From contig OV277866.1 of assembly GCA_922989275.2 (NCBI GenBank), forward strand, positions 38,643,246 through 38,707,245: a stretch of 64,000 nt of DNA, written 5' to 3'. Origin of the DNA: Gari tellinella (taxonomy: Eukaryota; Mollusca; Bivalvia; Cardiida; Psammobiidae). Shown in pieces: positions 31,855 to 42,854 of the stretch. The translations under genes and the position numbers were made by a program. The notes below the pieces were generated by a model, which was given only the letters and a program-made list of their open reading frames with translations, did no database searches and was not told the DNA's origin. The number at the start of each line of letters is the position of its first letter. Within the stretch, counting starts at the first letter, position 1.

Positions 31855-32035
31855 TTGCACAAATGTTGGATCCTGATACAGTAATTTTGTGTTTTATCAA
31901 GAGCAAAACAGTTTGACCTCCATACAGATGTTTCTTTGAATAGTCCTGGAAATTTCCTGGAAATATATATTTGATTTATATAAAATAATGGTACTTTTAA
32001 GCAGACGATGACCTGATAGTGAACGGGCTTTAGTA
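31855..32035. mobile_element. TTAA-1 MITE, decayed
   Basis: TGTTGGATCCTGATACAGTA ... ATCAAGAGCAAAACAGTTTG is a worn hairpin; TTAAGCAGACGATGACCTG and AGTGAACGGG follow as in the family's right part. Confidence 0.5.
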
Positions 32036-32609
32036 TCATTAGCGGAACATATCCATTAACCTCATGTAGTAAACAATGTGTCCAATTATATATAAAAAAG
32101 CCTTTTATGTTGATTCTTATGGATAACACTATAATAGAGAATTCAACCTAATGTATGCTAGGTACTTAAAAAAGCTTTGACACTTTTACTTAAAACACGC
32201 ATTATTTTGAGAAAATATATAATATTAACCTACACACTACCGGTCTAGGACATTTTCGTGCGGTTTGGGCTATGGTCAGAATTGTTTTTATTCTTATATC
32301 ATTACTAATTCAACGATGTCAATAAAATCTCAATTTTGAAAAACAAAGCAGATAAAATGTTTCAAGGAAACGACCTTCTAGCAGTGTTATAAACTATCAT
32401 ACCTTTATTCATTATATAAGAAAGAACTTAAGGAGAACAAATCGTAACTTCAAAGATATGTCATTGTTGCCTACAAGCTAATACTTCAATAATAGATGAC
32501 CATCTGTCCTCATCTATTATCCGACTGGCATCGACTTGGCGTATAATTTTTTGTCATTTTATATTATTATTTGGACACTTTTAACGACCCGTATGTAGAA
32601 CCTTCAATA
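32036..32609. other. Unassigned
   Basis: Nothing recognised. CATCTGTCCTCATC near 32510 sits between two CTATTA-containing blocks (AATAGATGACCATC / CATCTATTATCC), a possible small inverted repeat. Confidence 0.35.
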
Positions 32610-32813
32610 CAGCCTATCCTCTCTATTACGACCACTACAAAGAAGACTTATTGGCAACATAAAGACAAATGACAGCTTAAAGCAAGGTAGACATAAAACA
32701 GAAACCTCCTAAAAGAGATTTCTGTTTTATGTTCAACTTGCTTTAATCAATCACCTGACTTAAGCCGATGCTAATAAACACAATTTAGTGGTCGTAATAG
32801 AGACGTGTTACTC
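32610..32813. mobile_element. TA-2 MITE
   Basis: TA at 32608-32609. Left CAGCCTATCCTCTCTATTAC, right GTGGTCGTAATAGAGACGTG. Hairpin about 32672-32745; left CATAAAACAGAAACCTCCTA and right GAGATTTCTGTTTTATG remain paired although the family's usual CAGTGAAAC has changed. Confidence 0.87.
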
Positions 32814-33259
32814 TTATTCGCTAGTTTCAGCGAAAACTGTGAAAATTGTATCAATTGCCTTTGGGAGTGTTTACAAAGTGCAACTTGTTTATAGAATTGC
32901 CAGATCAGCGACTTAATCCAACAGCATATGCTTTTAGAAATAAGTTTGAATGGACTGCTCTTAGAAACAATAAAACTGCTGAAAATGCACATTTGATCTA
33001 TTTAAACTCTTGTTCCAAATAATATGTCATTGTAAGTCAATTTATACCTTTAGCCAGATTAAATGAAAAAGCTCGGAAAATTTCATTATAGAAGTAAAAG
33101 GACTTCATGATATATAACGAATGCGTACTATTAATGAAACCAATACCAAAAACGAAATTACATGTAAATTTGCTTATCTAGCATTTTTCTATACTGATAA
33201 TATTATACCTCTTCTTGGACCGAGCGCGACTTAACTGGCAAAAGACAACGACGTAAGTC
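32814..33259. other. Unassigned
   Basis: Nothing recognised. Confidence 0.4.
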
Positions 33260-33310
33260 AAATCAGACGCAAATAAAATCAGCGTCTTATCTGAATATAA
33301 CTTGTTTGAC
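33260..33310. repeat. Stem A hairpin, degraded
   Basis: AAATCAGACGCAAATAAAAT and CAGCGTCTTATCTGAATAT form the inner stem; a right outer arm TTGTTTGAC remains. Confidence 0.5.
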
Positions 33311-33428
33311 ATAATGCATTAACTTCCATTTTGGCTTAATTTGCAAAGGACAGTTGGATAGCAGATACATTTCTGCCAGCAAAAGGGTTATATCGAACAG
33401 TGTCATGAGAAACCCTAACATATTGCAT

Positions 33429-33640
33429 TGCAAACAGTTAACATCACCGCCAGACGCCGCATCTTAAAGGCGGCGGCTGGCATTGAACTACGCTGTTTGA
33501 CAATCATATGTATCTAAAGCATTTTGTGAAGTACATACGTTATTTGGCAGTGTAGAAGAAACTCAGATACATAACCTGAAATGACACCGGTGCTTGGTCT
33601 GTAAGCTGGATTTGTCATGGCACGGCTCATTTATAAAACA
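33429..33640 (+). repeat. Stem A variant hairpin plus dispersed repeat DR5, copy a
   Basis: 33429-33500 is a hairpin with a changed stem: GCAAACAGTTAACATCACC, GCCAGACGCCGC and GGCGGCGGCTGGC. The region after it ends TCATGGCACGGCTCATTTAT, resembling 46590-46800. Confidence 0.55.
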
Positions 33641-33739
33641 AGTATAGTCTTAACAATAGTGGTGTCAAATAACACATATGCTATTCTGTTAATACCAGTT
33701 CTATTCTCAGAAAGAATAAATCGCGATATGGTTTCGCTT

Positions 33740-33962
33740 GGATTGGAATCTAAATTTCAGTTTACCCCTATCCCTACATTACCTCAAGTTTCCTAACAGT
33801 TTGAATTCTGATCAGACGCCTTGTTGTTTGTTTTGGTGAGGATTCTAACTATTTAATGCTCATGTCGATGTGTCATTAGCCAAACTGCCTAACCATAAAC
33901 AATCGAAATAAAAGCAGACGACAATATTCAAGCAGACGATATCCTGGAAATAAATGGGTAAA
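33740..33962. mobile_element. TTAA-1 MITE, decayed
   Basis: Hairpin left arm AACAGTTTGAATTCTGATCA then GACGCC, right arm GAGGATTCTAACTATTT. Then AAGCAGACGACAATATTCAA and GCAGACGATATCC, and end AAATGGGTAAA. The central palindrome is gone. Confidence 0.65.
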
Positions 33963-34175
33963 TTGTACTGCACGATCGATAGTTACCGCATTTACTGTTT
34001 AGATGACTGTGGAGAATGCTGCTAATTTGCAATTTGTTACTGCAAAGAATTCGAGAAAGGAACTATTACAAGGAGAAACGAGATACCAGGCTCATGAAAA
34101 CTAATTTTAGGAAACGTGACTCTTCGGATATTGTGCTGCAATGTTCCCTTTGTTGCAAAATCAATTTATCACCTT

Positions 34176-34638
34176 TTAACCCCTTCACTGCCAAAAAACG
34201 CCACCAGGTGTAAACACTTATCGTCTGCTTTTATTGCTCAAATTTTAATTGAAGGTATTTTGATTTAATACTTTTCGTATTGAGTGTAAGACAGTATGGA
34301 TCATTACAACATGCCGCTTACCGCGGCATCTAATAATAGTCAGGGGTCCGTTTTATGAAACGTCGTACGACAAAAACGGTCGTAAGTCTAAACTTTAAAA
34401 TACATTTAATTTCTAATTTCTTCGTCTAATCCTGGCTTGTAACATCTTTATGGAATCGTCTTTTTCAAGACGATTCCAAAGATATGTCACAAGACAGGAT
34501 TAGAATCAGAACTAAATAAAAATTGACTATTTTATAATCTGACTTACGACAGTTTTTGTCGTACGACGTTTCATAAAACGGACCCCTGAACGTGTTGCAA
34601 ATAACCACTGTACTCGGGGTACAGCACTGAAGGAGTAA
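34176..34638. mobile_element. TTAA-1 MITE interrupted by hAT-like-2
   Basis: Left TTAACCCCTTCACTGCC at 34176, TATCGTCTGCTTTT box, hairpin with apex GCCGCTTACCGCGGC. After the insert, GTGTTGCAAATAACCAC and GCACTGAAGGAGTAA form the right end. Confidence 0.8.
34341..34588. mobile_element. hAT-like-2 MITE, nested in the TTAA-1 hairpin
   Basis: 248 bp; ends CAGGGGTCCGTTTTATGAAA and inverse, extending to CGTCGTACGACAAAAAC. A second inner inverted repeat (GGAATCGTCTTTTTCAAGAC then GATTCC) sits at the centre. It lies in the right stem of the host hairpin. No obvious 8-bp duplication. Confidence 0.88.
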
Positions 34639-35076
34639 ACAAACCAATAGTTTTTTAAGTCAAATTCGGCAAATAAAGATTATCACGTTCCTTATTGAAA
34701 AAGTTCGTAATAGCTTATAAATGAAAATGTATTTTCTGCTACAGAGAACTCCTTATTAGCTTCCGATATCCGTTTGATTGGGGCAAAGTTACCATACTAC
34801 TTTTATCTTCTTTTGATGGTGTAGGGACTTTAATAGACACATCTGCCTTTAAAATAACCGTTAGAATTATATAGATCTATCATGCATATAAGCAGTTCAA
34901 AATTATCAGAGTCAGTTTCACCAAGAGGTCCATCTTGTCGTGTTGAACTGATTTAACATGCACATTTTGCAAAATATGACTAGATAAAATAAACTTAAGA
35001 TAGTTTCTTAAGACTTCCAAACTAGGAATGTTACTGGCAAAAGCAAGTGTTAATATATGTGAATGCGAAACTAATA
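34639..35076. other. Unassigned
   Basis: Nothing recognised. Confidence 0.4.
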
Positions 35077-35248
35077 CAGTAAAACCTCTCTATTACGAAC
35101 ACTAAAACGAAGGATAATTGCTTGAATAAAAGATAGGTGACAGCTTAAAGCAAGGTGACAGTATTTTACTGTCACCTTGCTTTAAGCAGTCACCTGTCGT
35201 AAACACCTTATAATTAACACAAGTGGTCGTAAAATAGAGGTTTTACTG
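35077..35248. mobile_element. TA-2 MITE with a shortened but still perfect hairpin
   Basis: TA at both ends. The hairpin reads GCTTAAAGCAAGGTGACAGT, ATTTT, ACTGTCACCTTGCTTTAAGC. The AACAGAAAGCTCC apex is missing from both arms, leaving a symmetrical stem. Confidence 0.93.
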
Positions 35249-35432
35249 TAATGTAAAGTAATATAACGTCAAACTTGTGTCCGGCAGCTAATCAAATTAA
35301 TAAGCAGTCGAATAGTCCACTTTTTTTCAAATTATACTATGTTTGGCCTGGCATAACTTGTCGGGCTCGTACGCGTTTTCCAAATGGGATGAACAGATGA
35401 ACCATGGACTACTTCCAACTGAACTACAATTA

Positions 35433-35625
35433 CAGTCGAACTTCGATATCTCGAACTCGCTTAACTCGAACTATCCGATAGTTCGACATATGAACTGTAT
35501 TATTACATGCTCGGTTAAGTCGAACATACCCATATTTCAAAGTTAAAGCCTGGCTAAGCCACATTTTAACTTTGAAATACGGGTATGTTCGATTTAACCG
35601 AGTTCGAGATATCGAAGTTCAACTG
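35433..35625. mobile_element. TA-3 MITE, complete long form
   Basis: 193 bp between TA (35431-35432) and TA (35626-35627). Ends CAGTCGAACTTCGATATCTC and inverse. Subterminal CGAACTATCCGATAGTTCG palindrome; inner hairpin about 35522-35590 around GCCTGGCTAAGCCACA. Confidence 0.93.
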
Positions 35626-35771
35626 TATACTTATTTAAGTTCTCTTTCTCTTTTGTAAGGTACTGCTTGAAGTTTTATCCAATGTGCTAGATCATAGTAT
35701 GCAGTGATGTTTTATCACTTATACAAACTGGATGTGTTTAATTATCGTTAATCATAATCTGGATTCACCAT

Positions 35772-35963
35772 CAGGGCTCCAGATAAGGGAAGTATTTCAA
35801 AAACTATTTTTTTATTTCTGCTTTTAACCCTATGGTGTTACTACTCATTAGAATCGTCTCTTCAATACAATTCTAATGAGTAGTAACACTATAGGATTTG
35901 GCGTAGAAATAAGTGAGACAATGTTGGATTTGTTCAGGTTACTCCCTCTTATTTGGCACCCTG
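35772..35963. mobile_element. hAT-like-1 MITE
   Basis: Left CAGGGCTCCAGATAAGGGA, right CCCTCTTATTTGGCACCCTG. Central palindrome CCTATGGTGTTACTACTCAT and ATGAGTAGTAACACTATAGG is nearly perfect. Confidence 0.88.
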
Positions 35964-36629
35964 CGACGTGATTGTGATTTCATTCGTTTGATTAATCGAA
36001 TCATAAATATGTTCTGTAATCAATGAAATCAAGCCCAAAGCTTGATCAATTTTTTGTAATCAAGGTTGTGGTACATCAAACTCGAGATAAGGTGACACTG
36101 ACATTTGCTTCAAACTAGCTTTTTGTCACTAGACATTCAATGTTTTGTGCGTTTGGTGTAATACATAGGTGCCAGATAACGCATACAATGCAGTTCTGTT
36201 ATCCTAGAATGGGATTTATGTAGAAATAATTCGGGCTGAAGTGACATGTCGCTGTTTGAGCCGTTGTCTCAGTCAAAATGTAGCAGTGCACTAGTCATGT
36301 TATTGAAATCATGATGGTTTTCCTTCACTATTACACACGATCCTCTGTTTTCTTCATCTTTCAAGTGTGCATAAATGTATCTTTTGGGGGAAATACGCGT
36401 ATAATGTTGCATCAGTTAGACTTTAAAAGTTGTACAATTTTGGCCTTGAAAATGACATGCTTTATATGAATGATGAAGGACAGCCTTATTGATGTTCCTT
36501 ACTCTAAAAAAGGCTATTTAAAACCACATGCCAAAATCAAATGAATTTGCAATCACTCAAATCTTGATTCAGATTATAAGGTAAATCGTAATCATGATTA
36601 CGGAAATAAAACACACCCCTAGCGCTATC
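35964..36629. other. Unassigned
   Basis: No gene; an inverted piece CAAGCCCAAAGCTTG sits near 36030. Confidence 0.4.
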
Positions 36630-36790
36630 GTCCATATTTTGCCGTTAAGAGTCCATGGGTAAATAAGAATCAATTAGTGTAAGTGGTCCGGAGAGCTGAC
36701 AGGTAAGACAGGAGTCCCTGGCCTGGTCTTGCTGTAAATTTGTTTCTCACACCATTACATTTGGCGTCAAATGTAAATAAACAGTAGGAT
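36630..36790 (+). mobile_element. tRNA-headed SINE, worn copy
   Basis: GTCCGGAGAGCTGACAGG and AGGAGTCCCTGGCCTGGTC correspond to the head of the copy at 36905; body reads CACACCATTACATTTGGCG. Confidence 0.55.
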
Positions 36791-36904
36791 AAAATGCAAC
36801 TCGCATAGTGGACACATCAAATAAAAAAGAAGCACGTGACGAAGTTTTGTGTAGAGGGTGTGTACGTAACCGGGCTTAGTTTATAGTTAAATGGTGAAAG
36901 ATTT

Positions 36905-37010
36905 GTGTAAACGGCCCGGATAGCTCAGACAGACTAGCACTTGTCCAATAAAAATGGAGTCCCGGATTCGAGTCCCTGTCTGACGATTTTTTTCACCATG
37001 TTACACATAA
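36905..37010 (+). mobile_element. tRNA-headed SINE or tRNA pseudogene
   Basis: From 36914: GCCCGGATAGCTCAG (A-box region), then GGATTCGAGTCC (B box), then TTTCACCATGTTACA. It resembles tRNA-Lys at the start, but the acceptor ends do not pair well and the anticodon arm is not clean, so a functional tRNA is not claimed. Confidence 0.65.
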
Positions 37011-37656
37011 ATAAAAAATTATTGCAATGTGGCGCTTTACTTATGCGTTTCCTTCCGGTAACCGCTATAATTTATTCTAGAATAAACTTTGCAGTATATG
37101 TTGTAAATATCTAAAGTAAAGACAGAATAGATAAATCAAATAGTAGTGATCTCGGTAACATTAAACTTCATGAACGAGGCGTGAAGTATGATCTTGAAGC
37201 AATGGCGTTTTAACACACGACAAATCGGTCAAATTCTGATGTCTTGATATTGACGGATGTTCAGATTATCACGTGACAAATGTTCATGGGATTCCCTAAT
37301 TAGTCAACCGATACAGTGTGTCATTCAGAGGGCATATTTACATACTGACTGCAGATTCAAGTAGACAAGCTAAATCAAATTTCAACAAGTAATTTGTGTG
37401 AGTATCAAATTTACGGTCTTTGTAAGAATAGAACTGTATCAGACCCGAGTTTTGCGGCAGTAGTTGATATTGTTTGACACTCGTATATTTATATATTCAA
37501 AACACTAGAACAGTAAAAACGTATGATCTTTTTCAGGTTTTGTATTTAATTAAATTGTCTTAACCTCGGCGCCGAAGTCGCATAAAGTCGACGTTGTATT
37601 CAGTGTGAAATCTGATTAGGCGCCAAAACGTTTACGTGTTTTAGAAAACTCTTTGT
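37011..37656. other. Unassigned
   Basis: No gene; CTGATTAGGCGCC near 37612 could be a stem A scrap. Confidence 0.35.
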
Positions 37657-37890
37657 CAAGGGCCCGTCTTACAAAACGTCGTACGACAAATATTATCATA
37701 AGTCGGATTCTAAAACTCTAAATTATTATTTATTTCTCAATATTATCCTGTTGTCTGACGTCTATTTAGAATCGTCTTGAAATGACGATTTCAAAGAAAT
37801 GTCACAGGACACGCGTATTAAATTGAGAAATAAAAAATATCATGTACTTTAAAGTTTTGCTTTCGACCACTTTTGTCGTAAGGAAATAAA
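37657..37890. mobile_element. hAT-like-2 MITE, diverged
   Basis: Left CAAGGGCCCGTCTTACAAAA, CGTCGTACGACAAATATTA; right half ends TTTTGTCGTAAGGAAATAAA. Central GAATCGTCTTGAAATGACGA palindrome conserved. Confidence 0.75.
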
Positions 37891-38024
37891 ACAATACCAT
37901 GAAGACAATTAAGAACTGTACTATACACATAATAATTCATGTTAATCAAACTTCGTATTTTATAGTAGAAAAAGTAGTAGAAGTCAGCCTTTTAAAAATG
38001 TTTACAATTTATTTTAATGTAGAT

Positions 38025-38160
38025 ATATGTGGAAATCAGTTTGGAGCCTGATCAGACGCTTGACATCCGACGTATGATTAGAGCCCAAACTGTTTGCACA
38101 GACCATAACTGTGTCGGACATAAATGCGTTTATTGTGACATAATAACGTCTACTCTACTG
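38025..38160. mobile_element. TA-1 MITE, right half
   Basis: Hairpin about 38031-38096 (CAGTTTGGAGCCTGATCAGA left, AGAGCCCAAACTGTTTGC right; apex lost to substitutions), then AAATGCGTTTATTGTGACA and CTACTG before TA. Confidence 0.75.
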
Positions 38161-38953
38161 TACAAGTGGACTGATTTTCTCATTTCTGATAGAGTAGCAA
38201 ATATTTTGATACAATCATAGTGCACGTATAAACCCCATCAAAAAATTAAATTACGTTTGGTATTCACGAAATGATCTTATGTATAATATGACAAACTGTC
38301 TATAAAATAATCATTTATGTAAATTACTTTCATAAATAATTTAAAACACAGTGAAGACAACCAGTGGAAATATTAGGAATATTATCACGCAGCAGAAGTA
38401 AGGCATACTAATGTTATGTCAACACGAATACATGTGCGTTCGCAATGCGAGTATGAATTTATGCTGGTATTGCAAATAGTATAAAAAGTACGACGTTTGG
38501 AGTACGATGTGTGCCCAAGTATGATAGTACAATATACTTGGGAACAGACAGCAAATAACAGCATATCAAGCGGTTTTAGCTATCTCAAAGTATCCGGTTA
38601 TTTAGGTTGAATCTAAAATTAAGACCAAAACGTTCATTTGTGACTCTTTGAAATACGAATTATTTTCACATCGTCTTAGTTTTAAAATACTGTACAGTAG
38701 AACGACAGTTGGACTTTTCTTGAAATGCTACTATGATTGTTAATGTATAAACACGACAATTGCAGTGTGGACTGTGGACCATCAATGGTCAAATTGTCAA
38801 ATTCACTTTATACATTTGCATTGCCTTTCTAACCGGTAGTGTTTACTTATTGTCTACAACACTCTATTAAAACTCACGAAGAAATTTAACACGGTGTATA
38901 ATTTTTCTAAAAGTTTTAAAACAAAATATATGATATAAATTCAGATAAAAAGA
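38161..38953. other. Unassigned
   Basis: Nothing recognised. Confidence 0.4.
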
Positions 38954-39145
38954 GAAAATTCTCAATGCAGCAAAGAATTGTGATGAAATGAAACATTAAA
39001 ACGTGTTAGATTACTAGCTTTTAACATGAGGCATGGCATATAAGGCGAAAGGAAAATTCTCAACGCGACAAAGGATTGTGCCGAATGGAAATATTGACAT
39101 GTGTTTAGATTACTAGCTTTTATCTGGAGACATGGCATATAAGCT
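38954..39145 (+). repeat. Diverged tandem repeat, two 98-bp units
   Basis: AAAATTCTCAATGCAGCAAA ... AGGCATGGCATATAAG (38954-39047) is repeated as AAAATTCTCAACGCGACAAA ... GACATGGCATATAAG (39052-39145). TAGATTACTAGCTTTTA is identical in both. Confidence 0.8.
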
Positions 39146-40180
39146 GTTAAAACTCCAGCATATTAAAGTATATGACCTGCAAATAGTTTCGTGTGAGGAA
39201 TACCCATGAAAAAACAATGTAAACTAAAAACACACCTTATAATTTCAAACGTCTAGACCATATGACATCAGCTTTAGGTTAAGGAAACTTTTATAGCTTC
39301 ATTTGATAACTTGGTAACAAATGCCCACCGGCAATTTGACGTGAGTGAAATTGTCCTGCAATACGCCAGTATTTTATATCAATGGATGTTAACGTCATGT
39401 GCCAGTAAAGGTCACAAGAAAACTGGCAAACACTGAAATGTTCCGGATTGAACAGAATAATCAGTTAAGAACACTTAAACATTTGGTTATATTAACGTAG
39501 GCCATATAATCTAAACAAGGCACACACAAAAATATCGAAAATGTGTAAAATGCTGTTAAGTACTCTCAAAAGGGGGAGCGAGTAGAACAAAATAATACAT
39601 AATGTCTGTCCAAAACGTAAACTGATATTAAACTTTCTTTTGTGGTAGTACCGTGATCTACAAAATTGGTGTCTGCAAATTTAGTCAAATTATGTTTTAT
39701 ATATTCTCAAATGGATCAAAACGTTTTGAAAATACCATTTAAACGCTTTCGGCATAAGCATACAGCAAGCAATAAAACAATTTCTCAATTATATGATTGC
39801 GCAAACTAACAATTTTTGAACAATTTACATATAAAACTAATTTGATCTGAAATAAATTAAACTGTTCTGAAAAGCGATTCAGTATAGAAATATTTACATT
39901 CGCCCTATCTCTTTCCATTGTAAAAATCGGTGTTCATTCCATATAGACACTCAAATCTTAGGAGGCGGAGCTTAGGGTTACGTCGCAGCGCATTAATCTT
40001 CACTACTATAAAATTAGAAATCCACGTTGTATTTGACCTAGATTGAATCTAGTTTATTTCCCAATATTTTCTTAAACACTAAATACCAATATATATATCG
40101 GAAAATAAATAAATGACTTCACATAAATTATTTACACTCATTGTGAAAAAAATGCAGTAGGAAGCGCTCCGAAACTGTGT
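39146..40180. other. Mostly unassigned
   Basis: Contains DR4 copy b at 39352-39416 (GTCCTGCAATACGCCAGTAT ... ATGTGCCAGT), matching 22709-22771. Otherwise nothing recognised. Confidence 0.45.
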
Positions 40181-40184
40181 CCGT

Positions 40185-40335
40185 CTGCTACGAATTTGTA
40201 TACCCCCCGCAAACAATTTTTGGCGCCCAATGTAACCGGGTGTTCTTTATAAAGAAACACCCGCACCGACCCGGGTTTGAACCCGGGTCGCCAGGTTCGC
40301 AGTAATGCACTCTACCACGTCGCCATAAAAGCGCA
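40185..40335 (-). mobile_element. tRNA-headed SINE, minus strand
   Basis: On the minus strand: TATGGCGACGTGGTAGAGTG (A-box region), GGTTCAAACCC (B box), then GGTTACATTGGGCGCCAAA, a body block also seen at about 36743 (CATTACATTTGGCGTCAAA). The B-box arm lies in a 20-bp palindrome (40270-40289). TGGCGCC could be mistaken for a retroviral-type primer site; the shared body makes a SINE more likely. Confidence 0.65.
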
Positions 40336-40977
40336 CATGTACAGTAAGTCCGTTCAAGTCATGATAAACCTACACGCTGTGACATACTCCCCCCGACAAC
40401 TTGAAACTTGTGCACAGTGCGTCGATGCTCCAGAGGGGCCCTGCACTTAATGGGAAGAAGAAGAGAAACTTTACAGAATAATCACTGAAATTACTGGTAA
40501 ATAGCGCTAATGATAGAAACAAAATTACAAAACACTAGTAATCCTCAGCTCCTGGCCGGTTCCAACTGAGGCCTCGAGATTTGGCTCCAAAACCATAAAT
40601 ACTCCATATGGTGCCTCTCAGCTTCGGCTTTTCTATGGGGCGCGCCTGTTAAGAATACGGTATTAGCGTTCACATTTGACGATTGCTTGCACCGTTGCAT
40701 GAATTAAAAACCCAATTGAGGATAAGAAAACGTACTTGGATGTACTTAAAAGTATACCTGAAGTGAATTTGAGAACTATATTTTCCGCGCAGTATAGATC
40801 TAGCTGTGTTATTTGGTTACAGTGGGTGTAGTTAACTTCGATAAAGCTGTTCTTTCAAGTTTATTTCTGGGCGTACTTTTCCCCTTTTCAACAACATTTC
40901 TCCTTTAAAAACTGAAAGTCTGAATTGTTTTCATAACAAATATAAAGATAAAATAATGTAAATATAAGAAATGAACA
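40336..40977. other. Unassigned, relatively GC-rich start
   Basis: May include sequence upstream of the minus-strand SINE. No gene or repeat recognised. Confidence 0.4.
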
Positions 40978-41118
40978 GATTGTTTTCGGTGTTCAAGCCA
41001 AATGAACGACAGAAAATTATCGGCAAATTTACCATGAATCGCTAACGCGATTCATGGTATTTGCCGATAATTTTCTGTCGTTCATTTGGCTTGGACACCG
41101 AAAAAAATCAATTCATTT
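40978..41118. mobile_element. HP-C long hairpin, intact
   Basis: Arms TTCGGTGTTCAAGCCAAATG and CATTTGGCTTGGACACCGAA with centre GAATCGCTAACGCGATTC. The left edge of the following tandem duplication (41058) falls inside its right arm. Confidence 0.9.
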
Positions 41119-41130
41119 ATTAAATGAATA

Positions 41131-41343
41131 CAGTAAAACCTCTCTACTCTCTATAACGACCACTAAAATAAATGCTAGTTATATATATATAAGACAGGTA
41201 ACAGCTTACAGCAAGGTGACATTGAAACAGAAAGCTCCTTAAGGAGCTTTCTGTTTTACTGTCATCTTGCTTAAAGCAGTCACCTGTCATAAAGAAAAAG
41301 TAAATTTACACAATTAAGTGGCCGTTATAGATAGGTGTTACTG
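41131..41343. mobile_element. TA-2 MITE (duplication unit 1)
   Basis: TA-flanked. Left CAGTAAAACCTCTCTACTCT, right GCCGTTATAGATAGGTGTTA. Hairpin 41201-41277, apex GCTCCTTAAGGAGC. Confidence 0.9.
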
Positions 41344-41618
41344 TATCGACTTAAAAGTAAAGACCATTGGTATCTCAGTTAGTGGTGTCATTATCATCGC
41401 CGTCAGATAGACATCAACCCTTGACAAAATCGAACTTCACATTAAATGTACTTCAGAAACAAATTTGATTACACAATTTCATAAGTTTTTAAAATCTAGA
41501 AAATAGTTTACTCTTCTTTATATTGCTTGTTAAATGCATTTAACGAGCAGAATATTCCCCTTAGAAACGTTTAACAGAAGGTTTATTATAAAAGAAAGAT
41601 AAATACATCGCAAGGGTA

Positions 41619-41963
41619 CAGTAAAACTTCTCTATTACGACTACTAAAACGAAACCAAATTGCTTTACAAAATACAGGTAAAGTTAGGTGACATTAATTG
41701 CTTAACCCCTATGGTGTAACTACTCATTGAAATTGTACGTTCGAGAATTTCTAAAAAGTAGTCACACTATAGCATTTAGTGTTGACATAGGAGAGATAAT
41801 TTGGAATTTGTTCGGTTACTCCCTCTTATCTGAAGTCCTGCCTAAAGAAGCTTTCTGTTTTACTGTCACCATTCTTTTAGCAGTCACCTGCCATAAACAA
41901 CTTATCATTAATACACTTCAGTGGTCGTAAAAGAGAGGTAGTCGTTAAAGAGAGGTTTTACTG
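41619..41963. mobile_element. TA-2 MITE carrying a nested hAT-like-1 (unit 1)
   Basis: Left CAGTAAAACTTCTCTATTAC, right AGAGAGGTTTTACTG. The left hairpin arm is cut after GGTGACATTAATTGC and the right arm resumes AAGAAGCTTTCTGTTTTACT. The right end is partly doubled (GTCGTAAAAGAGAGGTAGTC then GTTAAAGAGAGG). Confidence 0.85.
41702..41841. mobile_element. hAT-like-1 fragment nested in TA-2 (unit 1)
   Basis: ACCCCTATGGTGTAACTACT ... CTCCCTCTTATCTGAAGTCC matches the centre and right end of hAT-like-1; the left end is missing. Confidence 0.75.
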
Positions 41964-42020
41964 TATTACCAATGTGTTATTTTTTCTCACTCACACACGC
42001 GACCAATTTCTTACTTGTTA

Positions 42021-42233
42021 CAGTGGAGAATCTGTTATTCTTTCCCAATAAACGCGTTTACGCTAAAACTATTATTTGCAGTAACCCAGCGTCTGATCAG
42101 GCTCCAAACTGTTTGCCACCAAGATAAACAAGAATTATCAGAATTGTCCAAAAGTTGTTCTTTTCTACGTTTTAGTGCTTTGCGTTTGCGTATGTTTGCG
42201 TTTAAACGGGAAAGAATAACAGATTATCCACTG
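42021..42233. mobile_element. TA-1 MITE with half hairpin (unit 1)
   Basis: TA-flanked, ends intact. The left hairpin arm is deleted: TTTGCAGTAACCCAGCGTC runs straight into the right arm GATCAGGCTCCAAACTG. Confidence 0.9.
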
Positions 42234-42366
42234 TAATAGCTATTCTGCATAATCAGTGTCGCCATTTGTGACACATGACTTAGTTTCATATAATATTTGC
42301 CGATAATTTTCTGTCGTTCATTTGGCTTGGACACCGAAAAAAATCAATTCATTTATTAAATGAATA

Positions 42367-42579
42367 CAGTAAAACCTCTCTACTCTCTATAACGACCACT
42401 AAAATAAATGCTAGTTATATATATATAAGACAGGTAACAGCTTACAGCAAGGTGACATTGAAACAGAAAGCTCCTTAAGGAGCTTTCTGTTTTACTGTCA
42501 TCTTGCTTAAAGCAGTCACCTGTCATAAAGAAAAAGTAAATTTACACAATTAAGTGGCCGTTATAGATAGGTGTTACTG
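42367..42579. mobile_element. TA-2 MITE (duplication unit 2)
   Basis: Copy of 41131-41343. Confidence 0.9.
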
Positions 42580-42854
42580 TATCGACTTAAAAGTAAAGAC
42601 CATTGGTATCTCAGTTAGTGGTGTCATTATCATCGCCGTCAGATAGACATCAACCCTTGACAAAATCGAACTTCACATTAAATGTACTTCAGAAACAAAT
42701 TTGATTACACAATTTCATAAGTTTTTAAAATCTAGAAAATAGTTTACTCTTCTTTATATTGCTTGTTAAATGCATTTAACGAGCAGAATATTCCCCTTAG
42801 AAACGTTTAACAGAAGGTTTATTATAAAAGAAAGATAAATACATCGCATGGGTA

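Noticed and set aside
36914..36986. Functional tRNA gene
   Set aside because: A and B boxes are present but acceptor and anticodon arms do not pair well; SINE-like body follows.
40218..40250. TGGCGCCCAATG as a retroviral-type primer-binding site after an LTR end
   Set aside because: No LTR pair, no gag-pol sequence and a body block shared with nearby SINEs; a minus-strand SINE fits better.
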